Both the position numbers and the translations under genes were made by a program. The notes beneath the pieces are model-generated. The model saw only the letters and a program-made list of their open reading frames with translations, made no database searches and was not told where the DNA came from. 64,000 bases of DNA from a bacterium (GTDB lineage Bacteria > Bacillota > Clostridia > Lachnospirales > Lachnospiraceae): positions 1 through 64,000 of the forward strand of contig SFRL01000003.1 of assembly GCA_004562765.1 (NCBI GenBank), given 5' to 3'. Positions 1-8,435 of the stretch are shown piece after piece (the first letter of the stretch is position 1; every line of letters starts with the position of its first letter).

Positions 1-166
1 AATTCATATAGGAATCCCGTTAAAAGTAAATGTAGGTTCAAAATAACAAGAGTTGTCGCACATCTCAGGTATTTATCACTATTAGTTTCTATCAAAATTA
101 TAACTTAATACGTGGTAATTCGCAATGGAAAAAACTTCTCATTTGCAAATTTTTAAGAACCTGATC
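1..166. other. Non-coding left edge
   Basis: This AT-rich stretch lies downstream of pckA, which is read leftward. I see no convincing ORF, RNA gene or clean hairpin-plus-T-run terminator in it. The pckA transcript presumably ends here or beyond the left edge. Confidence 0.5.
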
Positions 167-1771
167 TTATTTCTGAGGGCCGGCTGCTACCAGTGCCTTA
201 CCAGCCTCATTTCCCTCGTATTTTGCAAAGTTCTTAACGAAACGATCAGCTAAATCGTTTGCCTTGGTCTCCCACTCAGCAGCATCTGCGTAGGTATCGC
301 GAGGATCAAGGATTCCGGTATCAACACCTGTCAGCTCTGTAGGGATCTCGAAATTGAAGATCGGAAGAGTCTTGGTAGGAGCGTTGTTGATATCTCCGTT
401 CAGGATCGCATCGATGATTCCACGGGTATCCTTGATAGAGATACGCTTTCCGGTTCCGTTCCATCCGGTATTTACAAGGTAAGCCTTTGCACCGCTCTGC
501 TGCATCTTCTTAACGAGCTCCTCAGCATACTTGGTCGGATGCAGCTCTAAGAATGCCTGACCGAAGCAAGCGGAGAAGGTAGGTGTAGGCTCGGTGATTC
601 CGCGCTCTGTACCTGCTAATTTTGCGGTAAATCCTGACAGGAAGTAGTACTGGGTCTGCTCAGGAGTCAGAATAGATACCGGAGGAAGTACGCCGAATGC
701 ATCTGCTGACAGGAAGATCACGTTCTTTGCTGCCGGTGCAGAAGATACAGGACGTACGATATTGTTAATGTGCTGGATCGGATAAGATACTCGAGTATTC
801 TCGGTCACGCTCTTATCATCGAAATCGATCTTGCCTGCCTCGTCAACAGTAACGTTCTCTAACAGCGCGTCACGCTTGATCGCATTGTAGATATCAGGCT
901 CAGAATCCTTATCCAGGTTGATAACCTTTGCGTAGCAGCCTCCCTCGAAGTTGAATACGCCGTTATCATCCCAGCCGTGCTCGTCATCACCGATCAGCAG
1001 ACGCTTGGGATCGGTAGAAAGAGTGGTCTTACCGGTTCCTGACAGACCGAAGAAGATAGCGGTGTTCTCGCCGTTCATATCTGTGTTAGCTGAGCAGTGC
1101 ATTGCTGCGATGCCCTTTAACGGCAGATAGTAGTTCATCATAGAGAAGATACCCTTCTTCATCTCTCCGCCGTACCAGGTATTGATGATCACCTGCTCGC
1201 GGCTGGAAATATTGAATGCAACACAGGTCTCAGAATTTAATCCAAGCTCTTTGTAGTTCTCAACTTTTGCCTTGGATGCATTGTAAACAACGAAATCAGG
1301 CTCGAAGCTTGCCAGTTCCTCCTCGGTAGGTACGATGAACATGTTCTTAATGAAATGTGCCTGCCATGCAACCTCAACGATGAAACGAACGTTCATGCGA
1401 GTATCCTTGTTTGCGCCGCAGAATGCATCTACAACGAACAATCTCTTATTGGAAAGCTCCTTCTTTGCAAGATCCTTAACCGTTGCCCAAACTTCCTCGC
1501 TCATCGGATGGTTGTCATTCTTGTACTCATCAGAAGTCCACCATACAGTGTCCTTTGAGTTCTCATCCATAACGATATATTTGTCTTTCGGTGAACGGCC
1601 TGTATAGATACCGGTCATAACGTTCACTGCTCCAAGCTCAGTTACCTGACCTTTCTCGTAGCCCTCAAGCTCCGGCTTGGTCTCTTCCTCAAATAACATC
1701 TCATAGGAAGGATTGTGAACGATCTCAGTTGTTCCGGTGATGCCATACTTTGTTAAATCGATTGCTGCCAT
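167..1771 (-). CDS. pckA: Phosphoenolpyruvate carboxykinase (ATP)
   Basis: ATP-dependent PEP carboxykinase interconverts oxaloacetate + ATP with PEP + CO2 + ADP. In anaerobes it often runs in the carboxylating direction. The 534 residues match the usual length of the ATP-type family. Visible motifs are the substrate-binding TGRSPKDK near residues 57-64, the P-loop GLSGTGKT at 242-249 and the kinase-2 motif DDEHGW at 262-267. The ATG is followed by MAAIDLTKYG, a typical start, with a purine-rich ribosome site upstream. It diverges from citrate synthase across 263 bases that contain a nested inverted repeat, so the two central-carbon genes may share control (inference). Confidence 0.97.
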   Translation of the reverse strand: MAAIDLTKYGITGTTEIVHNPSYEMLFEEETKPELEGYEKGQVTELGAVNVMTGIYTGRSPKDKYIVMDENSKDTVWWTSDEYKNDNHPMSEEVWATVKDLAKKELSNKRLFVVDAFCGANKDTRMNVRFIVEVAWQAHFIKNMFIVPTEEELASFEPDFVVYNASKAKVENYKELGLNSETCVAFNISSREQVIINTWYGGEMKKGIFSMMNYYLPLKGIAAMHCSANTDMNGENTAIFFGLSGTGKTTLSTDPKRLLIGDDEHGWDDNGVFNFEGGCYAKVINLDKDSEPDIYNAIKRDALLENVTVDEAGKIDFDDKSVTENTRVSYPIQHINNIVRPVSSAPAAKNVIFLSADAFGVLPPVSILTPEQTQYYFLSGFTAKLAGTERGITEPTPTFSACFGQAFLELHPTKYAEELVKKMQQSGAKAYLVNTGWNGTGKRISIKDTRGIIDAILNGDINNAPTKTLPIFNFEIPTELTGVDTGILDPRDTYADAAEWETKANDLADRFVKNFAKYEGNEAGKALVAAGPQK

Positions 1772-1863
1772 CTTGTGTTTACCTCTCTTTTCTTATTATT
1801 TTATTTCTTTAAAAATTTAAAGATTTTGCTGTTAGGTTTTTATCCTACTCAATCGTTAATATC

Positions 1864-1926
1864 TTAACATTTTTTTCTCTATCCGTAAAGTATTTCTTTT
1901 GAGGTATTTTTTTACGGAAATGTTAA
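1864..1926. promoter_or_regulatory. Nested inverted repeat, possible operator
   Basis: TTAACAT (1864-1870) and TCCGTAAA (1882-1889) are mirrored by TTTACGGA (1911-1918) and ATGTTAA (1920-1926). The two arm pairs are perfect but unequally spaced, which suggests paired operator half-sites more than one rigid hairpin. It lies in the divergent gap between pckA and citrate synthase, so a shared regulator is plausible. The regulator is unknown. Confidence 0.5.
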
Positions 1927-1958
1927 AATTCTATAAACTTTCTGAATTTTGTGGTTTT

Positions 1959-1987
1959 TTGACAATGCTGTATGTTATGATGATATC
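1959..1987 (+). promoter_or_regulatory. Candidate promoter of citrate synthase
   Basis: A perfect TTGACA at 1959-1964 is followed 16-17 bases later by a poor -10 (TGATAT or GATATC, 1981-1987). The ribosome site AGGAGG is at 2021-2026, nine bases before the ATG at 2035. The weak -10 makes the exact start uncertain. Confidence 0.45.
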
Positions 1988-2034
1988 TCAAAGGCAATTT
2001 TTTTTACCACAAACAGGAAAAGGAGGCGTATCAA

Positions 2035-3396
2035 ATGGAGCGTAATTTTGCCGAAATCACCCCCGAACTCCAGGAGCTGGCCAATCAGAGCATCAGCTCT
2101 TACTGCATTGATCCTGAGTTATATACCAAACACGATGTCAAACGCGGCCTGCGCGATCTGAACGGAAAAGGTGTTCTCGTCGGTCTGACCGAAATATCCG
2201 AAGTGAACTCCACAAAAATCGTTGACGGAAAATCAGTGCCGGCAGACGGACAGCTATTTTACCGCGGCTATAACGTGCGCGATCTCGTGCGCGGTATTCA
2301 GCCGAACAGTCATTTTGGCTACGAGGAATGTACTTATCTCCTGCTGTTTGGCAAGCTGCCGACAAAGGATGAACTGAAACAGTTCTGTGCACTGCTGGCA
2401 GACTATCGTTCACTGCCCACAAGCTTTGTCCGTGACATTATCATGAAAGCGCCCAGCAAGGATATGATGAACACGCTGGCGCGAAGCGTACTTACCCTGT
2501 ATTCCTATGATGATGCTGCAAATGATACCTCTGCGCCGAATGTTCTGCGTCAGTGTCTGCAGCTGATCAGTCTGTTTCCGCTGCTGTCCGTTTACGGTTA
2601 TCAGGCATACCGCCACTATCACGACGGCGACAGCTTATTTATCCATACACCGGAAGATCATCTCTCCACGGCAGAGACGATCCTCTATACGTTACGTCCC
2701 GACAAAAAATATACACCTCTCGAAGCAAAGCTTTTAGATATTGCTCTGATCCTGCACATGGAACACGGCGGCGGTAACAACTCCACGTTTACCACACATC
2801 TCGTATCGTCCTCCGGTACAGATACTTACTCCGTGATCGCTGCTTCCCTCGGATCGCTCAAAGGTCCCAAACACGGCGGTGCCAACATCAAGGTCGTTCA
2901 GATGTTTGAGGCGATGAAAGCAGAGATCAAAGACTGGACCGATGAGGATGAAGTGAGTGATTACCTGCGCAGACTGCTGCATAAGGAGGCCTTCGATCAC
3001 GCCGGTCTCATCTATGGTATGGGGCACGCGGTCTACTCTCTCTCCGATCCGCGTGCAGTCATTTTCCGTTCCTTCGTAGAACGCCTTTCCATTGAAAAGG
3101 GCTATGAAAAGGAATTTGCTCTCTATGCGATGGTGGAGCGCCTTGCACCGCAGATCATCTCACAGGAGCGCAAGATCTATAAAGGTGTCAGTCCGAATGT
3201 GGATTTTTACAGCGGCTTTGTATATTCCATGCTGGATCTTCCGATAGAATTATATACACCGATCTTTGCGATCGCCCGTATTGCCGGCTGGAGCGCTCAC
3301 CGCATGGAAGAACTCTGCTGCGGCGGCAAGATCATGCGTCCGGCGTATATGAGCATTTCGCCGCACAGAGAATATATACCTATGGATCAAAGATAA
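2035..3396 (+). CDS. gltA: Citrate synthase
   Basis: Condenses oxaloacetate and acetyl-CoA to citrate, feeding the oxidative branch toward 2-oxoglutarate and glutamate. The 453-residue protein carries the expected active-site segments: LHMEHGGG, KHGGAN, the catalytic His in GMGHAVY and the catalytic Asp in SPNVDFYSG. It resembles the longer Clostridia type with an extra N-terminal segment of about 50 residues. The start is set by AGGAGG nine bases upstream of the ATG. It stands alone, divergent from pckA, and ends in a very stable bidirectional terminator. A methylcitrate synthase role cannot be excluded from sequence alone. Confidence 0.95.
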   Translation: MERNFAEITPELQELANQSISSYCIDPELYTKHDVKRGLRDLNGKGVLVGLTEISEVNSTKIVDGKSVPADGQLFYRGYNVRDLVRGIQPNSHFGYEECTYLLLFGKLPTKDELKQFCALLADYRSLPTSFVRDIIMKAPSKDMMNTLARSVLTLYSYDDAANDTSAPNVLRQCLQLISLFPLLSVYGYQAYRHYHDGDSLFIHTPEDHLSTAETILYTLRPDKKYTPLEAKLLDIALILHMEHGGGNNSTFTTHLVSSSGTDTYSVIAASLGSLKGPKHGGANIKVVQMFEAMKAEIKDWTDEDEVSDYLRRLLHKEAFDHAGLIYGMGHAVYSLSDPRAVIFRSFVERLSIEKGYEKEFALYAMVERLAPQIISQERKIYKGVSPNVDFYSGFVYSMLDLPIELYTPIFAIARIAGWSAHRMEELCCGGKIMRPAYMSISPHREYIPMDQR

Positions 3397-3401
3397 AACT
3401 A

Positions 3402-3452
3402 AAAATAGAAATAGAAAAGAGTCGCTACGCGACTCTTTTCTATTTCTATTTT
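3402..3452. terminator. Bidirectional terminator after citrate synthase
   Basis: Two perfect 24-base arms (3402-3425 and 3429-3452) pair around a TAC loop, with an A-rich left flank and a T-rich right flank. The right arm overlaps the last codon and stop of the convergent minus-strand gene, so one element ends both transcripts. Confidence 0.9.
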
Positions 3453-3793
3453 AAATATTTCGCTTTATTCTTTTTCGTCTCTTTCAAAAACCAGAAGCAC
3501 AGGATCAAAAACAGGGCGATGGATACAAAATTGACCATCGGCTCATCCAGGTACTTGTCATTGATAAATCCGACTATACCATATAAGATCGCCATCATCC
3601 CGAATACGACCGTCGGCTTGAACATCGCCTCGCAGAAGCTCTTCGTATCCCGCGCGCCGACCAGATCCGCCTGATTGATGATCAGGTTTGAAGGCTGATG
3701 CGTGTTCTTCATCTGATAGCCGCTGTAAACTAAGTACACTCCGTAGCACAGGATGATCACATCAAATAAAATCATGAATGAATCTGAACTCAT
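3446..3793 (-). CDS. Small three-helix membrane protein
   Basis: A 115-residue protein that I do not recognise as a named family. It has three hydrophobic segments: about residues 6-25, 62-78 and 88-103. A polar loop lies between helices 1 and 2 and a Lys-rich tail (KETKKNKAKYLK) follows helix 3, suggesting a cytoplasmic C-terminus. It is a single gene, convergent with citrate synthase, and its stop codon lies inside the shared terminator stem. No function is assigned. Confidence 0.8.
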   Translation of the reverse strand: MSSDSFMILFDVIILCYGVYLVYSGYQMKNTHQPSNLIINQADLVGARDTKSFCEAMFKPTVVFGMMAILYGIVGFINDKYLDEPMVNFVSIALFLILCFWFLKETKKNKAKYLK

Positions 3794-3858
3794 ACTATTA
3801 CCTCACTTTTCCTTATTTTCTCTTCAGATGATAACGATCATATCACAAAACAAGAAAT

Positions 3859-3886
3859 TTGCCAAGAAATATATGCAAAATATAAA
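3859..3886 (+). promoter_or_regulatory. Candidate promoter of the CheY-like gene
   Basis: TTGCCA (3859-3864), a 16-base spacer and TATAAA (3881-3886) sit 79 bases upstream of the receiver-protein ATG. A second possible -35 (TTGTAC) lies closer to the gene but has no good -10 partner. Confidence 0.55.
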
Positions 3887-3964
3887 ATGGTTATTGCCTA
3901 ATCCGATGAAAAGTTGTACAATTTTAATAGTTATTACTAAATTTCTATAAAAAGGAGTACTACT

Positions 3965-4336
3965 ATGCTGTTAAAGGATGCAAAAATATTAATCGGCGAC
4001 GATTCCATTCTCGCCCGCAAACAATTAAAGGATATTTTATCCTCAATGGGTGCTGTACATTTTATAGAGGCAGTCAACGGAAAAGAGACTGTAGAAAAAT
4101 ACATTTCCGAAAAACCGGATGTGATATTTCTTGATATCATTATGCCGATCAAAGATGGCATTACAGCTGTAAAAGAGATCATTGCCGAAGATTCTTCCGC
4201 ACAGATCATCATCGTATCTTCTGTTGGAACACAGCAGCAGTTGAAAGCAGCGATTGAGGCAGGCGCAAAGGATTTTATCCAGAAGCCGATCAATGCAGAA
4301 CAGATCAAGGCTATTATTTCTACCAAGTTTGAATAA
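3965..4336 (+). CDS. CheY-like single-domain response regulator
   Basis: A stand-alone receiver domain of 123 residues that would be phosphorylated by a partner kinase and signal by protein contact, as it has no output domain. The acidic pocket is D12-D13, the phospho-acceptor is D57 in IFLDIIMP, the switch Ser is S85 or S86 and the conserved Lys is K107 in QKP. The ribosome site AAAAGGAG precedes the ATG. It is followed after 39 bases by a gene with a CheX-like C-terminus, which could be its phosphatase or partner. No flagellar genes are visible, so the pair may serve a non-motility pathway. Confidence 0.93.
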   Translation: MLLKDAKILIGDDSILARKQLKDILSSMGAVHFIEAVNGKETVEKYISEKPDVIFLDIIMPIKDGITAVKEIIAEDSSAQIIIVSSVGTQQQLKAAIEAGAKDFIQKPINAEQIKAIISTKFE

Positions 4337-4375
4337 CCCGTTTAACTACCATACATTTTATTAGAGGAATTTGTT

Positions 4376-5263
4376 ATGTTTGTACAATTTTTTGGCGGTT
4401 TTCTGCTAAATAAAGGTGTCGTTTCAACGGATCAGCTGATCGATGCCATGAAAAAAGAGTCTACAGCCCATATCCAGCTCGGTACGCTCGCCATGCATGC
4501 TTCACTCATGACTGCGGAACAGATCGAGGATATCCGTATCGCTCAGACGCACACAGATAAGCGTTTCGGCGAATTGTGCGTAGACAAAGGGTACTTAACA
4601 GAGGAACAGGTAAATGAGCTTTTGGCATCGCAATATCCGAAATATCTTCTGCTGGGTCAGATCCTTGAGGAGCAGGGTATCTTTGATCAGGCGACCTTCC
4701 ATGAGCTGGTAAAGGAATACATTTCCGAAAATTCCATCGCAGAGGAAGACCTTCCCCTTGAGGATGGCGAGACCATCATTTCACTGGTCAAAGATTATTG
4801 TTCGGATCTCGCTTCTTCCAACAAGGAATACCAGTTGGAATACTTACAGCTTTTGCTGAACAATCTGATCCGTTTTATCGGCAGTGACTTTACGCTGTTG
4901 CGCCCTGTGATCCGTTCAACCTCCTATCCGACGCAGAAATTTGCTGCTCAGATGATCACCGGTTCCTATCAGGTAACATCGATCCTGGACATGTCAGAGG
5001 AGACAGCTATCCAGTTTGCCAGCCGCTATGTTTCTGAGGAGTTTACTACTTTTGATGAGTATGTACAGGCTTCCATGGAAGATTTCCTGAATCTTCACAA
5101 TGGTCTGTTTAATGTGAATATCTCCAACTCCTACTCTGTGGAGCTCGGATTGCAGCCGCCCATTTCCGGCGAAAAACAAGCCGTCGCAGGCGGTTCCAGC
5201 ATGTACATATTCCCGGCACTGTTTCCTTTTGGTGTCGTCAATATCGTTGTTTCAGAAATGTAA
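4376..5263 (+). CDS. GspE-N-like domain protein with CheX-like C-terminus
   Basis: A 295-residue soluble protein. Residues 1-110 contain paired short helical units of the type II secretion GspE N-terminal/MshEN kind (GTLAMHASLMTAEQ and GELCVDKGYLTEEQ). This module binds c-di-GMP in some ATPases. Residues 140-295 resemble CheX/CheC-like proteins, including a segment with a paired-acidic ASMEDFLNLHNGLF pattern and the closing strand PFGVVNIVV. The neighbouring receiver suggests a phosphatase or phospho-dependent partner (inference). The c-di-GMP contact residues were not verified. A strong bidirectional terminator follows. Confidence 0.7.
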   Translation: MFVQFFGGFLLNKGVVSTDQLIDAMKKESTAHIQLGTLAMHASLMTAEQIEDIRIAQTHTDKRFGELCVDKGYLTEEQVNELLASQYPKYLLLGQILEEQGIFDQATFHELVKEYISENSIAEEDLPLEDGETIISLVKDYCSDLASSNKEYQLEYLQLLLNNLIRFIGSDFTLLRPVIRSTSYPTQKFAAQMITGSYQVTSILDMSEETAIQFASRYVSEEFTTFDEYVQASMEDFLNLHNGLFNVNISNSYSVELGLQPPISGEKQAVAGGSSMYIFPALFPFGVVNIVVSEM

Positions 5264-5282
5264 TGAAGCAAAAAACAAAAAA

Positions 5283-5324
5283 ATACATCTGCTACTCGGT
5301 TGATTAAAATCGTAGCAGATGTAT
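5283..5324. terminator. Bidirectional terminator between CheX-like gene and thrC
   Basis: ATACATCTGCTAC (5283-5295) pairs perfectly with GTAGCAGATGTAT (5312-5324). A-rich bases precede it and a T run follows, so it can end both the rightward CheX-like transcript and the leftward thrC transcript. Confidence 0.88.
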
Positions 5325-5343
5325 CTTTTTTGTTTCAATCTCT

Positions 5344-6834
5344 TTATTTAATTCCGAGAAACTCTTTGACTGTATTCGGCATCTCTTCTACCTCGCAGAT
5401 ATGATCGTGAAGCACGGCTGCGCTGCGGATATCTTCGATCGCCTGCGGTACAGCCACATTTCCGATCTTGCTCAGTTCATCTACAAGCTCAAAATCGCCC
5501 ATGGCATCATAGCGCTCATCGATGGCTTTCATCACGCTTCTCGTAAATTTGAACGGAGATGCTGTGCTGGCGATGACCGTCTTTGTCGTATCACCGCTCT
5601 TTTCCTTATAAGCATTGTACACGCTCGCAGCAACTGCGGTATGTGTATCGATAATATAGCCGGTCTTATCGTAAAGCTTTTTGATCGTGTCGGCAGTATC
5701 TTTTTCTGTCGCGTAACCACCCTCAAAATCTGCAAGCTGCTCCTTCATCTCCGGAGTGATCTCGTATACACCGGTGGTGCTGAGTGCCTTCATCAGTTCA
5801 GCATTCTTTTCTGCATCATTTCCGGCGATGCGATAGATCAGACGCTCCAGGTTGCTGGAGATCAGAATATCCATGGACGGGGAACTGGTAAGCATAAATT
5901 CACGGTTCTTGTCATAGGTTCCGGTAGTAAAGAAATCAAACAGTACCTTATTCTCATTGGAAGCACAGATCAGCTTCGCAATGGGAAGCCCCATGTTCTT
6001 CGCATAGAAAGCCGCAAGGATATTTCCGAAGTTTCCGGTGGGAACAACGACATTGATCTTCTCTCCATCTGCGATCACGCCTTCTTTTAAGAGTTTCGCA
6101 TATGCATATACATAGTACACGATCTGCGGTACAAGACGTCCGATGTTGATGGAATTTGCGGATGAAAACTGATAGCCATTGGCATCCATCAGCTTTGCGA
6201 ACTCAGCATCGTTGAACATCTGCTTGACACCGGTCTGTGCCTGATCAAAGTTGCCCTTGATACCTACCACATATGTATTGGCACCCTTCTGTGTCACCAT
6301 CTGCTTTTCCTGGATCGGGCTGACACCGTTCTTCGGATAGAAAACGACGATCTTTGTTCCCTTGACATCCGCAAAGCCTGCCAGCGCTGCCTTTCCGGTA
6401 TCACCGGAGGTGGCGGTCAAAATAACGATATCATTTTTCACATTGTTCTTGCGCGCTGCCGTGATCAGAAGATGCGGCAGGATTGAAAGCGCCATATCCT
6501 TGAACGCGATCGTTGCGCCGTGAAACAGTTCCAGATAGTAAGCGCCCTCTGCCTCTACTAGCGGTGCGATCTCCTCGGTATCAAACTTGGAATCATATGC
6601 ACGGTTAATGCAGTTTTTCAGTTCCTCCTCGGTAAAGTCTGTCAAAAACAGTTTCATTACCTCATAGGCGGTCTGCTGATAAGTCATATCTGCCAGATCC
6701 TTCAGACTCACATCCAGTGCGGGGATCTCGCTGGGAACGAACAGTCCTCCGTCATCCGCCAGACCCTTTAAGATCGCCTGCGAAGCAGTCACCTTGTCAT
6801 TTGCATTTCGTGTGCTTGAATAATAAATAGACAT
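5344..6834 (-). CDS. thrC: Threonine synthase
   Basis: PLP enzyme converting O-phosphohomoserine to threonine and phosphate. The 496-residue protein begins with the family's N-terminal lid (YYSSTRN, then LADDGGLFVP). The PLP lysine is K112 in TIAFKDMALS, with the phosphate-binding ATSGDTGKAALAG further on. Length and motifs fit the longer, E. coli/yeast-type threonine synthases. It is a single gene read from a perfect consensus promoter and ends at a bidirectional terminator. No threonine attenuator or riboswitch is visible in its short leader. Confidence 0.96.
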   Translation of the reverse strand: MSIYYSSTRNANDKVTASQAILKGLADDGGLFVPSEIPALDVSLKDLADMTYQQTAYEVMKLFLTDFTEEELKNCINRAYDSKFDTEEIAPLVEAEGAYYLELFHGATIAFKDMALSILPHLLITAARKNNVKNDIVILTATSGDTGKAALAGFADVKGTKIVVFYPKNGVSPIQEKQMVTQKGANTYVVGIKGNFDQAQTGVKQMFNDAEFAKLMDANGYQFSSANSINIGRLVPQIVYYVYAYAKLLKEGVIADGEKINVVVPTGNFGNILAAFYAKNMGLPIAKLICASNENKVLFDFFTTGTYDKNREFMLTSSPSMDILISSNLERLIYRIAGNDAEKNAELMKALSTTGVYEITPEMKEQLADFEGGYATEKDTADTIKKLYDKTGYIIDTHTAVAASVYNAYKEKSGDTTKTVIASTASPFKFTRSVMKAIDERYDAMGDFELVDELSKIGNVAVPQAIEDIRSAAVLHDHICEVEEMPNTVKEFLGIK

Positions 6835-6877
6835 ATGCTCACCTTTATCTTTCTATATTTGATCAAATTCTCACACT

Positions 6878-6906
6878 ATTATAATTAACACATTTTCATC
6901 TGTCAA
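6878..6906 (-). promoter_or_regulatory. Consensus sigma-A promoter of thrC
   Basis: On the minus strand TTGACA (6906-6901), exactly 17 bases and TATAAT (6883-6878) lie 44 bases upstream of the thrC ATG. Both hexamers are perfect, predicting strong, largely unregulated transcription. Confidence 0.88.
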
Positions 6907-6993
6907 TAAATATGGTAGACTTTTAAATAAGATCGGCTGCAAAAGCATCCTACGATGACGGATATACATCGCAGCACGGAAAGGAAGACCGGA

Positions 6994-7794
6994 ATGGCAA
7001 CAGGCGTATACGAAGCGAAAAAAAAAGACGGCACGCGCTACTACCGCGCGAACATTCATTACCGGGCAAAGCATATCTCTCTCGGCAGTTTTCCGACTTT
7101 CGAGGAAGCAAATACCGTGTACATACAGGCGCGCGAAATGCTTGACGACGCAGATGCCACTCTGCCGGAAGCGTTCTTCCACTATGCAAAAATCCCATTC
7201 GAGAAAACTGTGATCCTGCTCAATTTCCGCGACAATGGCATGTATCTGGGCACACCGATCTATCTGCAGTCCCAGCACTTTTTTGTCTATTACCTGTCGC
7301 CGGAAGTGGAGCTGAAGTTTGACAACGATGACCTGTTTTACTACTCCGGCCACAAGATCCTGCAGCGTGGCGGACATCTTTACATCAATGACTATGGCAT
7401 GCAGGTATCGCTGCTCTCCCGCTACGGCATCAAAAATTACGCGGTGATGGGAACCGATTACGAATTTGTAAACGGCGACAGCCACGATTTCCGCTATGAA
7501 AACATCCGCAACATCAATCCCTACTATGGGGTCAGCCGGCTGGACGAAAACGGGCGCATCTCCTATCTGACGCGCATCCACATCAACGGGAACTACCAGA
7601 TCGGCATCTATGCCAGCGAGACAGACGCCGCTATCGCATACAACAAAGCGGTCGATCTGGCAAAGAATGCCGGGATCGACCGCAATTATCCAACAAATTA
7701 TATAGCCGGGCTGTCCGCCAGCGATTATGCGGACATCTACACGAAGATCAAGGTCTCAAAGGCCTACCGTGAATACTTAAAAAATGTGCATTAA
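6994..7794 (+). CDS. AP2-domain protein with degenerate HNH-like centre
   Basis: A 266-residue protein with two AP2/ERF-like DNA-binding segments. The first is near the N-terminus (ATGVYEAKKKDGTRYYRANI) and the second near the C-terminus (YYGVSRL to AIAYNKAVDLA). Between them, VNGDSHDFRYENI matches the NGxxxDNRxEN part of HNH homing endonucleases, but the preceding catalytic His is replaced by Phe. It therefore looks like a domesticated or decayed AP2-HNH endonuclease that may now only bind DNA. The internal ATG at 6994 is preferred over 6955 because GGAAAGGAAG lies just upstream. It stands alone between thrC and the BCAA operon. Confidence 0.75.
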   Translation: MATGVYEAKKKDGTRYYRANIHYRAKHISLGSFPTFEEANTVYIQAREMLDDADATLPEAFFHYAKIPFEKTVILLNFRDNGMYLGTPIYLQSQHFFVYYLSPEVELKFDNDDLFYYSGHKILQRGGHLYINDYGMQVSLLSRYGIKNYAVMGTDYEFVNGDSHDFRYENIRNINPYYGVSRLDENGRISYLTRIHINGNYQIGIYASETDAAIAYNKAVDLAKNAGIDRNYPTNYIAGLSASDYADIYTKIKVSKAYREYLKNVH

Positions 7795-7931
7795 AAACGA
7801 GATGCATTTATCTGCGATTTTGCCCGACCGAGCTTGACGAGGGGGGAACGAGGTCTGGAATGACCTCGGGTTTGACCCGACCGAAGCGAAGCGGAGAAAG
7901 GGGAATCGAGCAGAAAATGTATCTCGTTTTC
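7794..7931. other. Long imperfect inverted repeat between convergent genes
   Basis: An outer stem of about 20 pairs joins AAAACGAGATGCATTT (from 7794) to AAAATGTATCTCGTTTT (to about 7931). The arms end in T runs on both strands. The roughly 95 bases inside fold further: CGAGGTC/GACCTCG (7849-7868) and CGGGT/ACCCG (7867-7879) compete, and there are GC-rich gaagcgaagcgg segments. It may be a bidirectional terminator with an inserted palindromic element, or a structured RNA. It contains no ORF. Confidence 0.6.
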
Positions 7932-7937
7932 ATGTGT

Positions 7938-8423
7938 TTATTTTGAATTAATATAATTCACAAGGCCTTCCGCCTTGATGATCTTCTGCATGAACTCCGG
8001 GAAGGGCTGCCCCTGGAAGGACGTTCCCTTTGTCTTGTTGGTGATCACACCGCTGTCAAAATCGACTTCTACCTCATCTCCTGCCTCGATGCCTGCAGCG
8101 GCTTCCGGGCACTCGATGATCGGCAGTCCGATATTGATGGCGTTACGGTAGAAAATACGCGCAAACGTCTCTGCGATGACACAGCTCACACCGGCAGCCT
8201 TGATGGCGATGGGTGCATGCTCTCTGGAAGAACCGCAGCCAAAGTTCTTATCTGCTACGATGATGTCACCCTGTTGCACCTTGTTTACGAATTCCTTATC
8301 AATATCCTCCATGCAGTGCGTTGCAAGTTCCTTCGGATCGGAGGAATTGAGATATCTTGCAGGAATGATCACGTCCGTATCCACGTTATCTCCATACTTA
8401 AATACATGTCCGTTTGCTTTCAT
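7938..8423 (-). CDS. leuD: 3-Isopropylmalate dehydratase small subunit
   Basis: The swivel-domain subunit of isopropylmalate isomerase, which with LeuC isomerises 2- to 3-isopropylmalate in leucine synthesis. At 161 residues it is the short archaeal/Clostridia-type LeuD. The family motif NFGCGSSREHAP is intact, and the N-terminal GDNVDTDVIIPARYL is typical. The start is fixed by AGGAGG upstream of the ATG. It is the last gene of the minus-strand ilvN-ilvC-leuS-leuC-leuD group, 12 bases after leuC. Confidence 0.96.
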   Translation of the reverse strand: MKANGHVFKYGDNVDTDVIIPARYLNSSDPKELATHCMEDIDKEFVNKVQQGDIIVADKNFGCGSSREHAPIAIKAAGVSCVIAETFARIFYRNAINIGLPIIECPEAAAGIEAGDEVEVDFDSGVITNKTKGTSFQGQPFPEFMQKIIKAEGLVNYINSK

Positions 8424-8435
8424 GTCTTATTCCTC

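Noticed and set aside
6871..7581. 236-codon minus-strand ORF opposite the AP2 gene
   Set aside because: The plus strand has AP2-like motifs and a ribosome site; the minus frame has neither and runs into the thrC promoter.
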